Below are positions 1 through 7,937 of a stretch of 36,644 nucleotides of DNA, piece after piece. The first letter of the stretch is position 1. Every line of letters begins with the position of its first letter. A program made the translations under genes and the position numbers. The notes under the pieces are model-generated. The model was not told the origin of the DNA. It worked only from the letters and a program-made list of their open reading frames with translations, and did not search any database. Origin of the DNA: Betaproteobacteria bacterium (GTDB lineage: Bacteria > Pseudomonadota > Gammaproteobacteria > Burkholderiales > Burkholderiaceae_C); the NCBI GenBank assembly GCA_025356445.1, contig JANXSZ010000026.1:1-36644 (forward strand), read 5' to 3'.

Positions 1-630
1 GTACTTGGCCAGTGTCGGCGCTTCGACGGAAAGGCTCAACCCATGCTCGATGAAATGCGAAGCTACCAACGCAGCCGACGCGTAGTGCCGATTGGCATCG
101 AAGTCTTTGACTTGGTCACGAAGCAGTTCATGCAACAGCAAGAGCAGCGATGACCGTTCCTTTGGGCTGACACCGGGCAGCACGGGAGGCTTGGACCCGA
201 TCTTGAGACCGGTGCGCATCGCGTCCAGATCGGACCATCCCAGAGGTTTGGCGAACTCGTAGAAATCGACGAGTGACACGTATCGTTCGCTGGCCCGTTC
301 GCCCTCTTTCGCATGTTCTTCGTAAACGGGCAGGTTCTCCCAACCAGCTAGGGTCGAAGCGATCCCAAGCCGATCCTTGTATTCGTCGTAGCGTAACGGC
401 TCAAACGCCTGGAGAGCGCGACGCGCCAGTATGGTGGGCTCGAGGTTCATCGAAAGCATGACGGCATACCAAACACGCGCAAGCTGCCGTTGGTACCAAT
501 GCGCCCATCGTGCGGGTCGGATGTCGTCACGCTTCGGCGCCGAAAATTGGCCTGGCGTCGCCGCGTCTTCTTCCACGATTTCAAAACCGTTGCCAGCGGA
601 ATATTGAATGATTGCCCGCACCGTCGCCAT
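1..630 (-). CDS. Hypothetical protein, N-terminal part only (runs off the left edge)
   Basis: The minus strand is open without a stop from an ATG at 630-628 to the window edge, giving 210 residues. A GGAGA Shine-Dalgarno lies 7 nt before the ATG, which supports both the start and real coding. The protein starts MATVRAIIQYSAG and looks soluble and rich in charged residues. It has no signal peptide or membrane span, and a leucine run (SSLLLLLHELL) at about residues 165-175. I do not recognise a family. It begins about 100 bp beyond the tRNA-Ser terminator and reads away from the tRNA, a usual place for the first gene of an element integrated at a tRNA 3' end. That context is inference. The C-terminus is not visible. 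Confidence 0.62.
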   Translation of the reverse strand, partial: MATVRAIIQYSAGNGFEIVEEDAATPGQFSAPKRDDIRPARWAHWYQRQLARVWYAVMLSMNLEPTILARRALQAFEPLRYDEYKDRLGIASTLAGWENLPVYEEHAKEGERASERYVSLVDFYEFAKPLGWSDLDAMRTGLKIGSKPPVLPGVSPKERSSLLLLLHELLRDQVKDFDANRHYASAALVASHFIEHGLSLSVEAPTLAKY

Positions 631-733
631 GTTGTTTCTCCGCGTTTCATCCGTATGCCAATTGACATGCGCGATGCAAAGCCGCGCATTGTGGCGCAGT
701 ACGACACTTTTGAAAATGGGGGTAGAAAGCAAG

Positions 734-769
734 AAAAAAGCGCCATGCGGCTCGGAAGTCGCATGGCGC
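734..769 (-). terminator. Intrinsic terminator downstream of tRNA-Ser
   Basis: A perfect 10-bp stem pairs GCGCCATGCG (740-749) with CGCATGGCGC (760-769) around a 10-nt loop. On the minus strand it is followed by six T residues (A734-A739 on plus). It lies 10 nt past the 3' end of the tRNA-Ser gene and would end its transcript. Confidence 0.85.
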
Positions 770-778
770 TTGATGTAC

Positions 779-871
779 TGGCGGAACCGGAGGGATTCGA
801 ACCCTCGATGAGGCTCTACACCCCATACTCCCTTAGCAGGGGAGCACCTTCGGCCACTCGGTCATCGCTCC
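779..871 (-). tRNA. tRNA-Ser (anticodon GCT), acceptor stem imperfect
   Basis: On the minus strand a 93-nt class II tRNA folds with a D arm, an anticodon stem CTCCC/GGGAG carrying loop CTGCTAA (anticodon GCT), a long variable arm, a T arm GAGGG-TTCGAAT-CCCTC, and an encoded GCCA end. All arms pair except the inner acceptor stem. The 5' strand is GGAGCGA and the 3' strand is CGGTTCC, so positions 6-67 (G/G) and 7-66 (A/C) do not pair and 4-69 is G-T. The exact complement would be TCGCTCC. This suggests a 3' end replaced by an integrated element, or mutation. Function as a serine tRNA is likely but not certain. Confidence 0.88.
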
Positions 872-881
872 AACGAGGCAG

Positions 882-887
882 ATTATG
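882..887 (-). promoter_or_regulatory. Possible -10 box of the tRNA-Ser promoter
   Basis: CATAAT on the minus strand matches the sigma-70 -10 consensus at five of six positions. It would place the start of transcription just before the tRNA 5' end at 871. No convincing -35 box is visible at 16-18 bp, so the call is tentative. Confidence 0.35.
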
Positions 888-943
888 GCATGAACTTGGG
901 GCTAATTTTGCCTGTGTGCCAAAGTTTTGAGGGAATGACGGAT

Positions 944-1375
944 TCACTCGTCGATGGAGGCGCTCCACCGGTCATTCCAAGTGTGGCTTGCGTGGTTCTG
1001 ATTTTCTTCTAGCGCTCGTCTGTCTCGTTTGCTGGGGCGGCCATGGGTGATGGTGTTGGCCGGTTCGGGGGCGATACGCCGTTGCTCGGTGGCGGCGAGC
1101 CGGGTTTGGATGCTTTCCGGCGTTTCCACATACAGCGTTTGCGCAGTTGGAGCAGGGCCGCGCACGCCACTGAGGCCAAGAACCATGACGCTTTTCGACA
1201 GATCGCGGCCACGCAGCGCGATCAAGTCACCTACCTTGACTTCGCGGGAGGGTTTGGCATCGTGTCCATTGAGGTGGACACGGCCTTTGTTCACCTCATC
1301 AGTTGCCAAACTGCGGGTTTTGTAAAACCGTGCAGCCCACAGCCATTTGTCGATGCGTATTTTTTCAAGCGTCAT
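944..1375 (-). CDS. hslR: RNA-binding S4 domain protein, HslR/Hsp15 family
   Basis: This 143-residue protein starts MTLEKIRIDKWLWAARF, the typical opening of the S4 RNA-binding domain in Hsp15 (residues about 4-65, including the ATDEVNKGRVHLNG segment). Hsp15 binds stalled 50S subunits that carry a nascent chain and helps recycle them. The tail after residue 90 is polar and basic (GRPSKRDRR), as is usual for this family. I chose the ATG at 1375 because it sits directly before the S4 domain. An in-frame TTG at 1420 would add 15 unlikely residues. The gene is divergent from the sigma-54 activator, with a 93-bp gap. The Shine-Dalgarno is weak. Confidence 0.88.
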   Translation of the reverse strand: MTLEKIRIDKWLWAARFYKTRSLATDEVNKGRVHLNGHDAKPSREVKVGDLIALRGRDLSKSVMVLGLSGVRGPAPTAQTLYVETPESIQTRLAATEQRRIAPEPANTITHGRPSKRDRRALEENQNHASHTWNDRWSASIDE

Positions 1376-1468
1376 CCGAGTGTCTGTCCGTAGAGTTTCA
1401 AGATGGCTCAGTATGCCCAAATTTTGGGAATGTCACGGTGTGCACAGCACCCACAGTAACATCCCACG

Positions 1469-2971
1469 ATGAATTTCTCTCCTGAATTGCCCCGTGATGC
1501 ACAAAGCATTCTGGAGCTGGCTGCCCGTTCCATGTTCGATCTGTTTGCCAGTGCCAGCGAGGGCATGATGTTGGTGGATCGCAGTGGACGGGTGGTGTGG
1601 ATCAATGACCAGTACCGCCGTTTTCTCCCTGCCCTGGGCTTTGAGCAAGAGAGTGACTTTGTCGGCCATCAAGTCGATGAGGTGGTTCAAAACACCCAAA
1701 TGCACCAAGTGCTGCTGACAGGCAAGCCCATTCTGATTGACCTGCTTTCTAACCGCGCAGGCACCTTTGTGGTCAGTCGGATTCCCTTGCGGGACGACAA
1801 GGGCGGGGTGATCGGTGTCTTGGGCATTGTGTTGTTTGACCACCCTGAGACCACCTTGCAGCCGCTCATCAGCAAGTTTGCCCGCTTGCAGCGCGATCTT
1901 GACGAAGCCCGGCAAAGCCAACAGGCCCTCAAGCGTGAGCTGGTGCGCGAATTGGCTGGGCAAAAGCACAGCGGGGCGCGGCGCAGCAAATACACCTTTG
2001 CCAGCTTTGTGGGCGCCAGCGAGGCTGCTGTGGAGGTCAAGCGCCAGGCACGCCGGGCCTCTCAGTCCAGCAGCCCGGTGCTGTTGCTGGGCGAGACGGG
2101 CACGGGCAAGGAGCTGCTGGCACACGCGATTCATGCCGCGTCTTCGCGGGTGGACAAGCCCTTTGTCGGCGTCAACATTGCAGCTGTGCCTGACACCCTG
2201 CTCGAAGCGGAATTCTTTGGCGTTGCTCCTGGTGCCTACACCGGTGCAGACCGCCGAGGGCGCGATGGCAAATTCGTGATCGCCGACGGTGGCACGCTGT
2301 TTCTGGATGAGATCGGGGACATGCCGCTGGCGCTCCAGTCCAAGCTCTTGCGGGCGTTGCAAGAGGGCGAAATTGAGCCGCTGGGGTCTAACAAAATCAT
2401 CTCTTTTGATGTGCGCATCATTGCTGCCACCTCACGGGATTTGGCGGCGCTGGTGCGCACGGGTGCATTTCGTGAAGATTTGTTTTACCGGCTCAATGTG
2501 CTGCCCATCCGCGTGCCGCCCTTGCGTGAGCGCCGACTGGATATTCCGGCCTTGCTGGAGGTGTTGGCTGAGGACTTGGCTTTGCACTCGGATGCACCAG
2601 CGCCCGAACTTAGCCGTGCTGCTTTGGATGTGCTGTGCGCTCAGACGTGGCGCGGCAACATCCGCGAGCTGCGCAACGTGCTGGAGCAAGCCGCCATGCG
2701 CAGCGACAGCGCGTCGATTGATGCGGACGTGGTGGCTCAAGTGCTGAAAGATGCAGGCGTTGCACAGGTGCCTGTGCAAGCCGTTGCGACCGATGGTGTT
2801 TCCGCTAGCACCGCCTTATTGCGTCTTTTGAGCGTTCAGGTGGCTGAGTTAGAGCATCAAGCCATTCAAGCGGCGATGCAGGCCAGTAACGGGAACAAAT
2901 GGGTTGCTGCTAAACGCTTGGGTATCTCGCGTGCAACGTTATATGCCCGTTTAAATTTGTCTGAAAATTAA
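1469..2971 (+). CDS. Sigma-54-dependent transcriptional activator (PAS / AAA+ / Fis HTH)
   Basis: The 500-residue protein has a PAS-like sensor (about 25-125), a helical linker rich in charged residues (135-165), a sigma-54 interaction AAA+ domain (about 178-410) and a Fis-type helix-turn-helix at the C-terminus (about 460-495). Key motifs are all present: Walker A GETGTGKE (208-215), Walker B GTLFLDE (275-281) and the sigma-54 contact loop as GAYTGA (255-260), with Tyr in place of the usual Phe. There is no receiver domain, so it probably senses a small ligand directly. It ends inside the first of three dyads lying before a sigma-54 promoter for the next operon. It is therefore the likely activator of the transporter genes starting at 3125. 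No clear Shine-Dalgarno precedes the ATG. Confidence 0.92.
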   Translation: MNFSPELPRDAQSILELAARSMFDLFASASEGMMLVDRSGRVVWINDQYRRFLPALGFEQESDFVGHQVDEVVQNTQMHQVLLTGKPILIDLLSNRAGTFVVSRIPLRDDKGGVIGVLGIVLFDHPETTLQPLISKFARLQRDLDEARQSQQALKRELVRELAGQKHSGARRSKYTFASFVGASEAAVEVKRQARRASQSSSPVLLLGETGTGKELLAHAIHAASSRVDKPFVGVNIAAVPDTLLEAEFFGVAPGAYTGADRRGRDGKFVIADGGTLFLDEIGDMPLALQSKLLRALQEGEIEPLGSNKIISFDVRIIAATSRDLAALVRTGAFREDLFYRLNVLPIRVPPLRERRLDIPALLEVLAEDLALHSDAPAPELSRAALDVLCAQTWRGNIRELRNVLEQAAMRSDSASIDADVVAQVLKDAGVAQVPVQAVATDGVSASTALLRLLSVQVAELEHQAIQAAMQASNGNKWVAAKRLGISRATLYARLNLSEN

Positions 2972-3015
2972 ACAATATGTCTGATATTTAAACAGTAATT
3001 GTCTGAATATCAGAC
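2958..3015 (+). promoter_or_regulatory. Three tandem activator sites (GTCTGA-N3-TYARAC)
   Basis: Three copies start with GTCTGA at 2959, 2979 and 3001, spaced 20 and 22 bp apart, close to two helical turns. The copies are GTCTGAAAATTAAAC, GTCTGATATTTAAAC and GTCTGAATATCAGAC. The third is a perfect dyad. Each is preceded by T. They lie 80-135 bp upstream of the expected start of the sigma-54 promoter, where enhancer-binding activators bind. The first copy overlaps the last codons of the activator gene. Binding by that activator is inferred. Confidence 0.75.
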
Positions 3016-3049
3016 GATTGAATTTTAATTTTTTGATAAATGCCAGTTA

Positions 3050-3062
3050 AATCAACAGCTTA
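3050..3062 (+). promoter_or_regulatory. Probable IHF binding site
   Basis: AATCAACAGCTTA is an exact match to the IHF consensus WATCAANNNNTTR and has an A/T-rich tract (3018-3040) upstream. It lies between the tandem activator sites and the -24 element, where IHF bends DNA in many sigma-54 promoters. Confidence 0.6.
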
Positions 3063-3067
3063 CACGC

Positions 3068-3083
3068 TGGCATGTCCCATGCA
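3068..3083 (+). promoter_or_regulatory. Sigma-54 (-24/-12) promoter of the first transporter operon
   Basis: TGGCATGTCCCATGCA matches TGGCACGNNNNTTGCW with two differences. It keeps the invariant GG (3069-3070) and GC (3081-3082) at the exact 10-bp gap. Transcription would start near 3094, about 31 nt before the ATG at 3125. Confidence 0.78.
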
Positions 3084-3124
3084 ATACGATGGTGTTCCGT
3101 GTAAAACCGTTTGGAGACAAAACC

Positions 3125-4315
3125 ATGCATCGTCGTATCTGGGTCGCCCTCGCCACCACTGCTGTAGCCACTTTCTCGTCCTTCGCCGCCTTCGGCCAAT
3201 CCAAAGAAATCCGTATTGCTCACGTCTATGACAAGACCGGTGCGCTGGAGGCCTACGCCAAGCAAACCCAAACCGGTTTCATGCTGGGTCTGGACTACGC
3301 CACGGGCGGCACCATGGAGGTCGCTGGCAAAAAGATCAAAGTGATTGAGCGTGACAGCCAAGGCAAGCCTGATGTGGGCAAAGCCCAGCTCGCGGCGGCG
3401 TATTCCGACGACAAGGCCGATATCGCTGTTGGCCCCACATCCTCTGGCGTGGCGCTGGCGATGCTGCCCGTGGCTGAGGAATACAAAAAGATTTTGCTGG
3501 TAGAGCCTGCAGTGGCCGACGCCATCACCGGTGACAAGTGGAACAAATACATCTTTCGCACCGGCCGTAACAGCTCGCAAGACGCCATCTCCAATGCTGT
3601 GGCGCAAGACAAGGCCGGCGTCAGTATCGCTACCTTGGGCCAAGACACCGCCTTTGGCCGCGATGGTGTGAAGGCTTTCAAGGACGCGGTGAAGAAAGCC
3701 AAAATCGTCCATGAAGAGTACCTGCCAGCGGCCACCACCGATTTCACCGCCGGTGCCCAGCGCCTGATTGACAAGCTCAAAGACTTGCCCGGCAAGAAAG
3801 TCATCTGGATCATTTGGGCCGGTGCAGGCAACCCCTTCAAGATCGCTGATATGGACTTGAAACGCTATGGCATTGAGATCGTCACCGGCGGCAACATCCT
3901 TCCCGCGATGGCCGCGTACAAAAACTTCCCCGGTATGGAGGGTGCGACGTACTATTACTTCGGCATCCCCAAAAACCCCGTGAACGAAGCCCTGGTCGCC
4001 CAGCACTACAAGCAGTTCAAGACACCGCCAGACTTCTTCACCGCCGGTGGTTTTTCAGCAGCTATGGCCGTGGTGACCGCGCTAAAAAATACCAAGGGCG
4101 AGACGAACACCGACACGCTCATCAAAACCATGGAGGGTATGAGTTTTGACACCCCCAAGGGTAAGATGACTTTCCGCAAAGAAGACCATCAGGCCATGCA
4201 AAGCATGTACCACTTCAAAATCAAGGTAGACCCCGCGTTTGCCTGGGGCGTGCCTGAGCTGGTGCGCGAGATCAAGGCCGAAGAGATGGACGTGCCGATC
4301 CGCAACAAGCGTTAA
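3125..4315 (+). CDS. ABC transporter periplasmic substrate-binding protein (branched-chain amino acid type), first system
   Basis: The 396-residue protein belongs to the periplasmic binding protein family that includes LivJ/LivK and AmiC (Peripla_BP_6). A signal peptide is clear: basic MHRR, a hydrophobic core, then AAFGQS with cleavage near residue 26, followed by KEIRIAHVYDKTGALEAYA, the usual first strand and ligand loop. The ATG at 3125 is chosen because it opens the signal peptide and has GGAGA 9 nt upstream. An in-frame GTG at 3089 lies too far upstream. It is the first gene of a five-gene transporter operon and follows a sigma-54 promoter. The ligand cannot be read from sequence; amino acids, amides or small organic acids are all possible for the family. 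Confidence 0.9.
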   Translation: MHRRIWVALATTAVATFSSFAAFGQSKEIRIAHVYDKTGALEAYAKQTQTGFMLGLDYATGGTMEVAGKKIKVIERDSQGKPDVGKAQLAAAYSDDKADIAVGPTSSGVALAMLPVAEEYKKILLVEPAVADAITGDKWNKYIFRTGRNSSQDAISNAVAQDKAGVSIATLGQDTAFGRDGVKAFKDAVKKAKIVHEEYLPAATTDFTAGAQRLIDKLKDLPGKKVIWIIWAGAGNPFKIADMDLKRYGIEIVTGGNILPAMAAYKNFPGMEGATYYYFGIPKNPVNEALVAQHYKQFKTPPDFFTAGGFSAAMAVVTALKNTKGETNTDTLIKTMEGMSFDTPKGKMTFRKEDHQAMQSMYHFKIKVDPAFAWGVPELVREIKAEEMDVPIRNKR

Positions 4316-4336
4316 GCGTTTACTTCTCCGCAAACC

Positions 4337-5119
4337 ATGTTGCAAACCACCGGACTCACGGTTCGCTTTGGCGGACACGTGGCGGTGAATGCTGTCTCTT
4401 GCGCATTCGCACCAGGCACGCTCACCGCCATCGTCGGCCCCAACGGCGCGGGCAAGACGACTTATTTCAACCTGATTTCAGGCCAAATCAAAGCCAGCGC
4501 GGGCACGGTCATCTTGAACGGCCGTGTGCTGACTGGGCTATCGGCTTCTGAGCGCACCCGCGCTGGGCTGGGTCGAGCCTTCCAGTTGACCAACCTGTTC
4601 CCCAACCTCAGCGTGCTGGAAAACGTACGACTCGCCGTGCAAGCCACGGGCAGTCACAGGCTGGGCTTGCGTTTGAGCAGTATTTGGAGTGACCACACCG
4701 GCGTTTTAGCCCGTGCTCGCACCATCCTGGACGATGTGTCCATGCTGGACAAAGCCGAATCGCCTGTGGCCAGCCTGCCGCACGGCGATCAGCGCAAGCT
4801 TGAAGTCGCGTTACTGATGGCGCTGGAGCCGCAAGTGTTCATGTTCGATGAACCCACCGCAGGCATGAGCGCCGATGAAGCTCCCGTCATCCTTAATTTG
4901 ATTCGCAAACTCAAAGCCGACAAAAGCAAAATCATTTTGCTCGTCGAGCACAAGATGGACGTGGTGCGCGAACTCGCTGATCGCATCATTGTGCTGACCA
5001 ATGGCACGCTGGTCGCCGATGGCGAACCGGCAGAGGTGATTGCCTCGCCGGTTGTGCAAGAGGCGTACCTTGGCATTACAAAAGAGACAAAAGAGACAAA
5101 AGAGACGGAGGCCGCATGA
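4337..5119 (+). CDS. livG: LivG-type ABC transporter ATP-binding protein, first system
   Basis: This 260-residue ATPase powers the importer with the LivF-type partner. Walker A is GPNGAGKT (34-41), the signature region is LPHGDQRKLEVAL (the LivG form, not LSGGQ), Walker B is VFMFDEPTAGM and the H-loop is LLVEHKMD. The long insert after the Q-loop (RLGLRLSSIWSDH) is usual for LivG. The tail carries three tandem KET triplets from a 9-bp DNA repeat. It starts 21 bp after the binding-protein gene and its stop overlaps the next start (ATGA), so the genes are one operon. No strong Shine-Dalgarno is seen before the ATG. Confidence 0.9.
   Translation: MLQTTGLTVRFGGHVAVNAVSCAFAPGTLTAIVGPNGAGKTTYFNLISGQIKASAGTVILNGRVLTGLSASERTRAGLGRAFQLTNLFPNLSVLENVRLAVQATGSHRLGLRLSSIWSDHTGVLARARTILDDVSMLDKAESPVASLPHGDQRKLEVALLMALEPQVFMFDEPTAGMSADEAPVILNLIRKLKADKSKIILLVEHKMDVVRELADRIIVLTNGTLVADGEPAEVIASPVVQEAYLGITKETKETKETEAA
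5080..5106 (+). repeat. Three tandem 9-bp units (AAAAGAGAC) inside livG
   Basis: Three exact copies of AAAAGAGAC encode repeated Lys-Glu-Thr at the C-terminus of the first LivG protein. Because the unit is 9 bp, gain or loss of copies keeps the reading frame. Confidence 0.85.
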
Positions 5120-5853
5120 GCGACAACTTGTTGACGCTCAGCGGCGTCCACACCCACATTGGCGCGTACCACATTCTCCACGGCGTGGATTTGGCCATTC
5201 CCAAAGGAAAATTGACCATGCTGCTGGGCCGCAACGGTGCTGGTAAAACCACCACGCTGCGTACCATCATGGGCCTGTGGCAAGCTTCTCAAGGCCGTGT
5301 GCAGTTTGCTGGGCAGGACACCGACCTCGATATAACTCACCGTTCCACACCTGAGATCGCCGAGTTGGGGATTGCGTACGTGCCCGAAACGATGGGCATT
5401 TTTGCTGATCTCACCGTCAAAGAAAATATGCTGCTCGCGGCCCGCAGTGCCAAGCGTGCAGCGGACATGGACGAGAAGCGCCTGAAGTGGATTTTTTCGT
5501 TGTTCCCCGCCGTCGAGAAGTTTTGGAACCACCCCGCAGGCAAGCTCTCAGGGGGGCAAAAGCAGATGGTCGCTGTGGCGCGCGCCATCGTTGAACCTCG
5601 CGCTTTGCTCATTGTGGACGAACCCAGCAAGGGCCTTGCGCCCGCCATCATCAACAACATGATTGATGCTTTCGCCCAACTCAAAGCCACCGGCACCACC
5701 ATCCTGCTGGTCGAGCAAAACCTGAACTTCGCCAAACGCTTGGGGGACAGCGTGGCAGTGATGGACAACGGGCGCGTGGTGCATTCTGGCGCCATGCAGG
5801 CGCTGGCCGAAGACACGGTATTGCAGCAGTCGCTGCTGGGGTTGGCACTGTGA
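5116..5853 (+). CDS. livF: LivF-type ABC transporter ATP-binding protein, first system
   Basis: The 245-residue ATPase has Walker A GRNGAGKT (38-45), signature LSGGQKQMVAVARA, Walker B ALLIVDEPSKGLAP and H-loop ILLVEQNL, all intact. It is the LivF-type partner of the preceding ATPase. The ATG overlaps the stop of livG (ATGA), and its own stop overlaps the GTG start of the permease gene (GTGA), which indicates translational coupling. GGAGG lies 5 nt upstream of the ATG. Confidence 0.91.
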   Translation: MSDNLLTLSGVHTHIGAYHILHGVDLAIPKGKLTMLLGRNGAGKTTTLRTIMGLWQASQGRVQFAGQDTDLDITHRSTPEIAELGIAYVPETMGIFADLTVKENMLLAARSAKRAADMDEKRLKWIFSLFPAVEKFWNHPAGKLSGGQKQMVAVARAIVEPRALLIVDEPSKGLAPAIINNMIDAFAQLKATGTTILLVEQNLNFAKRLGDSVAVMDNGRVVHSGAMQALAEDTVLQQSLLGLAL

Positions 5854-6854
5854 GCACGCTGATGGACAAAAATCTGAAAAAAGACTTCGATTGGAAGCCG
5901 CTGGCCTTGGTGCCAGTGCTGGCGCTCATTGCGCTGCCTTTGATTGGCTCAGGTTCAACGTGGTTGACGTTGACAGTCGCAGGGTTGGCAATGGGCATGA
6001 TTATTTTTGTCATCGCCTCAGGTCTCACGCTGGTATTTGGCCTGATGGATGTGTTGAATTTCGGCCATGGTGTGTTCATCGCCGTCGGTGCTTTTGTGGC
6101 GACCAGCGTGCTGGGTGCGATGAGTGACTGGACGGCGTCTGACCAACTCTGGCGCAATCTGCTGGCTGTGCTGCCCGCGATGCTGGTGGCGATGGCCGTG
6201 ACCGGCGCGATCGGTTTGGCGTTCGAGCGTTTCATCGTGCGCCCGGTGTACGGCCAGCATTTGAAGCAAATCCTCATCACCATGGGTGGCATGATTATTG
6301 GGGAAGAGCTGATTAAAGTGGTTTGGGGGCCACAGCAAATCCCGCTGGAATTGCCCACCGCGCTGCGTGGTTCCATCCTGCTGGGCGATGCCGCCATTGG
6401 CAAATACCGCTTACTGGCTGTGGCCGTGGGCTTGGTGGTGTTCGCCGTGCTGGCCTGGGTGCTGTCGCGCACCAAAATCGGCCTGCTGATACGCGCTGGC
6501 GTGCAAGACCGCGAGATGGTTGAATCCTTGGGCTACCGCATCCGTCGCCTGTTCATTGGTGTGTTCGTGGTGGGCAGTGCCTTGGCTGGTTTGGGCGGTG
6601 TGATGTGGGGCCTGTTTCAGCAAAATGTGATTCCGCAGCTCGGGGCGCAGGTGAACGTGCTGATTTTCATCGTCATCATCATTGGAGGGCTGGGTTCTAC
6701 GGGCGGGGCATTGATCGGGGCACTGTTGGTGGGGCTGATGTCCAACTACACCGGGTTTCTGCTACCCAAGGCCGCTATGTTTTCCAGCATTGGTTTGATG
6801 GTCGCTGTGCTGCTGTGGCGTCCGCAAGGGGTGTACCCCGTGGCTAACCGTTAA
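5850..6854 (+). CDS. livH: LivH-type branched-chain amino acid ABC permease, first system
   Basis: The 334-residue inner-membrane protein has about eight hydrophobic segments and the LivH hallmark GLTLVFGLMDVLNFGHGVFIAVGA near residues 55-80 (here shown only as a landmark). The coupling region GLLIRAGVQDREMVESLGYR and the C-terminal GGLGSTGGALIGALLVG are also typical. The GTG at 5850 has GGGG 8 nt upstream and overlaps the livF stop. An ATG at 5862 is a possible alternative start. It pairs with the LivM-type permease that follows. Confidence 0.88.
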   Translation: MSTLMDKNLKKDFDWKPLALVPVLALIALPLIGSGSTWLTLTVAGLAMGMIIFVIASGLTLVFGLMDVLNFGHGVFIAVGAFVATSVLGAMSDWTASDQLWRNLLAVLPAMLVAMAVTGAIGLAFERFIVRPVYGQHLKQILITMGGMIIGEELIKVVWGPQQIPLELPTALRGSILLGDAAIGKYRLLAVAVGLVVFAVLAWVLSRTKIGLLIRAGVQDREMVESLGYRIRRLFIGVFVVGSALAGLGGVMWGLFQQNVIPQLGAQVNVLIFIVIIIGGLGSTGGALIGALLVGLMSNYTGFLLPKAAMFSSIGLMVAVLLWRPQGVYPVANR

Positions 6855-6866
6855 GGGGTGAAATCT

Positions 6867-7937
6867 ATGCTCAACAGACTTCTCTCTAACGATTTTCCCC
6901 GCAGCAAGGTGCTGGCCGTTGTGCTAGTTGCATTGCTGTTGGTGCTGGCCCTGGCACCTTTCCTGTTTCCCGGCGTCAAAGCGCTCAGCGTGGCTGCGAA
7001 GGTGTTGGTGTTTGTGGTGCTGGTAGCCAGTTTCGATTTGCTGCTGGGTTACACCGGCATCGTCAGCTTTGCCCACACCATGTTCTTTGGCATCGGGGCT
7101 TACGGCATCGCCATCGCCTGTACACACATGGGGCCAACTTGGAGCGCTGTAGCGGCTGGGCTGGCGGGCGCACTGGCTTTGTCTTTGGTGCTTTCTTTGG
7201 CTATAGGGCTTTTTTCGCTTCGGGTTCGTGCTATCTTTTTTGCCATGATCACGCTGGCAGTGGCCTCGGCGTTCCAATCGCTTGCGGCCCAATTGTCTGA
7301 TTTGACGGGCGGTGAAGACGGGCTGAATTTCAAAACGCCCGAGGTGCTGACACCCGCTTTTGAGTGGGGAGGCAGCTTCATGGGTGTGTCGCTGGACGGC
7401 CGTTTGATTTGCTACTACCTGCTGTTCGTGGTCGCTCTGAGTGCGCTTTTGGTGCTGCTGCGTATCGTTAACTCCCCCTTTGGCCGCGTGTTGCAAGCCA
7501 TCCGTGAAAACGAATTCCGTGCGGAGGCTATTGGCTACCGCGTGGTGGTGTACCGCACCCTGTCCAGCATCCTGTCCGCCTTGTTCGCCTGTGTCGCAGG
7601 GGCCATGCTGGCGCTCTGGCTGCGCTACAACGGGCCAGACACGTCGCTGTCTTTTGAGGTGATGATGGACGTGCTGCTGATCGTGGTGATTGGTGGCATG
7701 GGCACGGTTTACGGCTCTGCCATTGGTGCCGCGCTGTTTGTGGTGGCGCAAAGTTATTTGCAAGATGTGCTGAAGTTGGCCAGCGATGCTGCCAGCGCCT
7801 TGCCTTGGCTGGCAGCGCTGTTGTCCCCTGACCGCTGGCTGCTGTGGTTGGGCGTGCTGTTTGTGCTGTCGGTGTACTACTTCCCGACCGGGGTGGTGGG
7901 GCGGCTGCGCGCCAGTGCGCTGAAAGGTCAACGATGA
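6867..7937 (+). CDS. livM: LivM-type branched-chain amino acid ABC permease, first system
   Basis: The 356-residue inner-membrane protein has the LivM hallmarks LGYTGIVSFAHTMFFGIGAY, a large cytoplasmic loop with TGGEDGLNF, and FGRVLQAIRENEFRAEAIGY before the last spans. I start it at the ATG at 6867, which has AAGGGG 8 nt upstream. A GTG at 6858 in the same frame would add three residues. The stop overlaps the start of the hydrolase gene by ATGA. It completes the transporter (binding protein, two ATPases, two permeases). Confidence 0.88.
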   Translation: MLNRLLSNDFPRSKVLAVVLVALLLVLALAPFLFPGVKALSVAAKVLVFVVLVASFDLLLGYTGIVSFAHTMFFGIGAYGIAIACTHMGPTWSAVAAGLAGALALSLVLSLAIGLFSLRVRAIFFAMITLAVASAFQSLAAQLSDLTGGEDGLNFKTPEVLTPAFEWGGSFMGVSLDGRLICYYLLFVVALSALLVLLRIVNSPFGRVLQAIRENEFRAEAIGYRVVVYRTLSSILSALFACVAGAMLALWLRYNGPDTSLSFEVMMDVLLIVVIGGMGTVYGSAIGAALFVVAQSYLQDVLKLASDAASALPWLAALLSPDRWLLWLGVLFVLSVYYFPTGVVGRLRASALKGQR

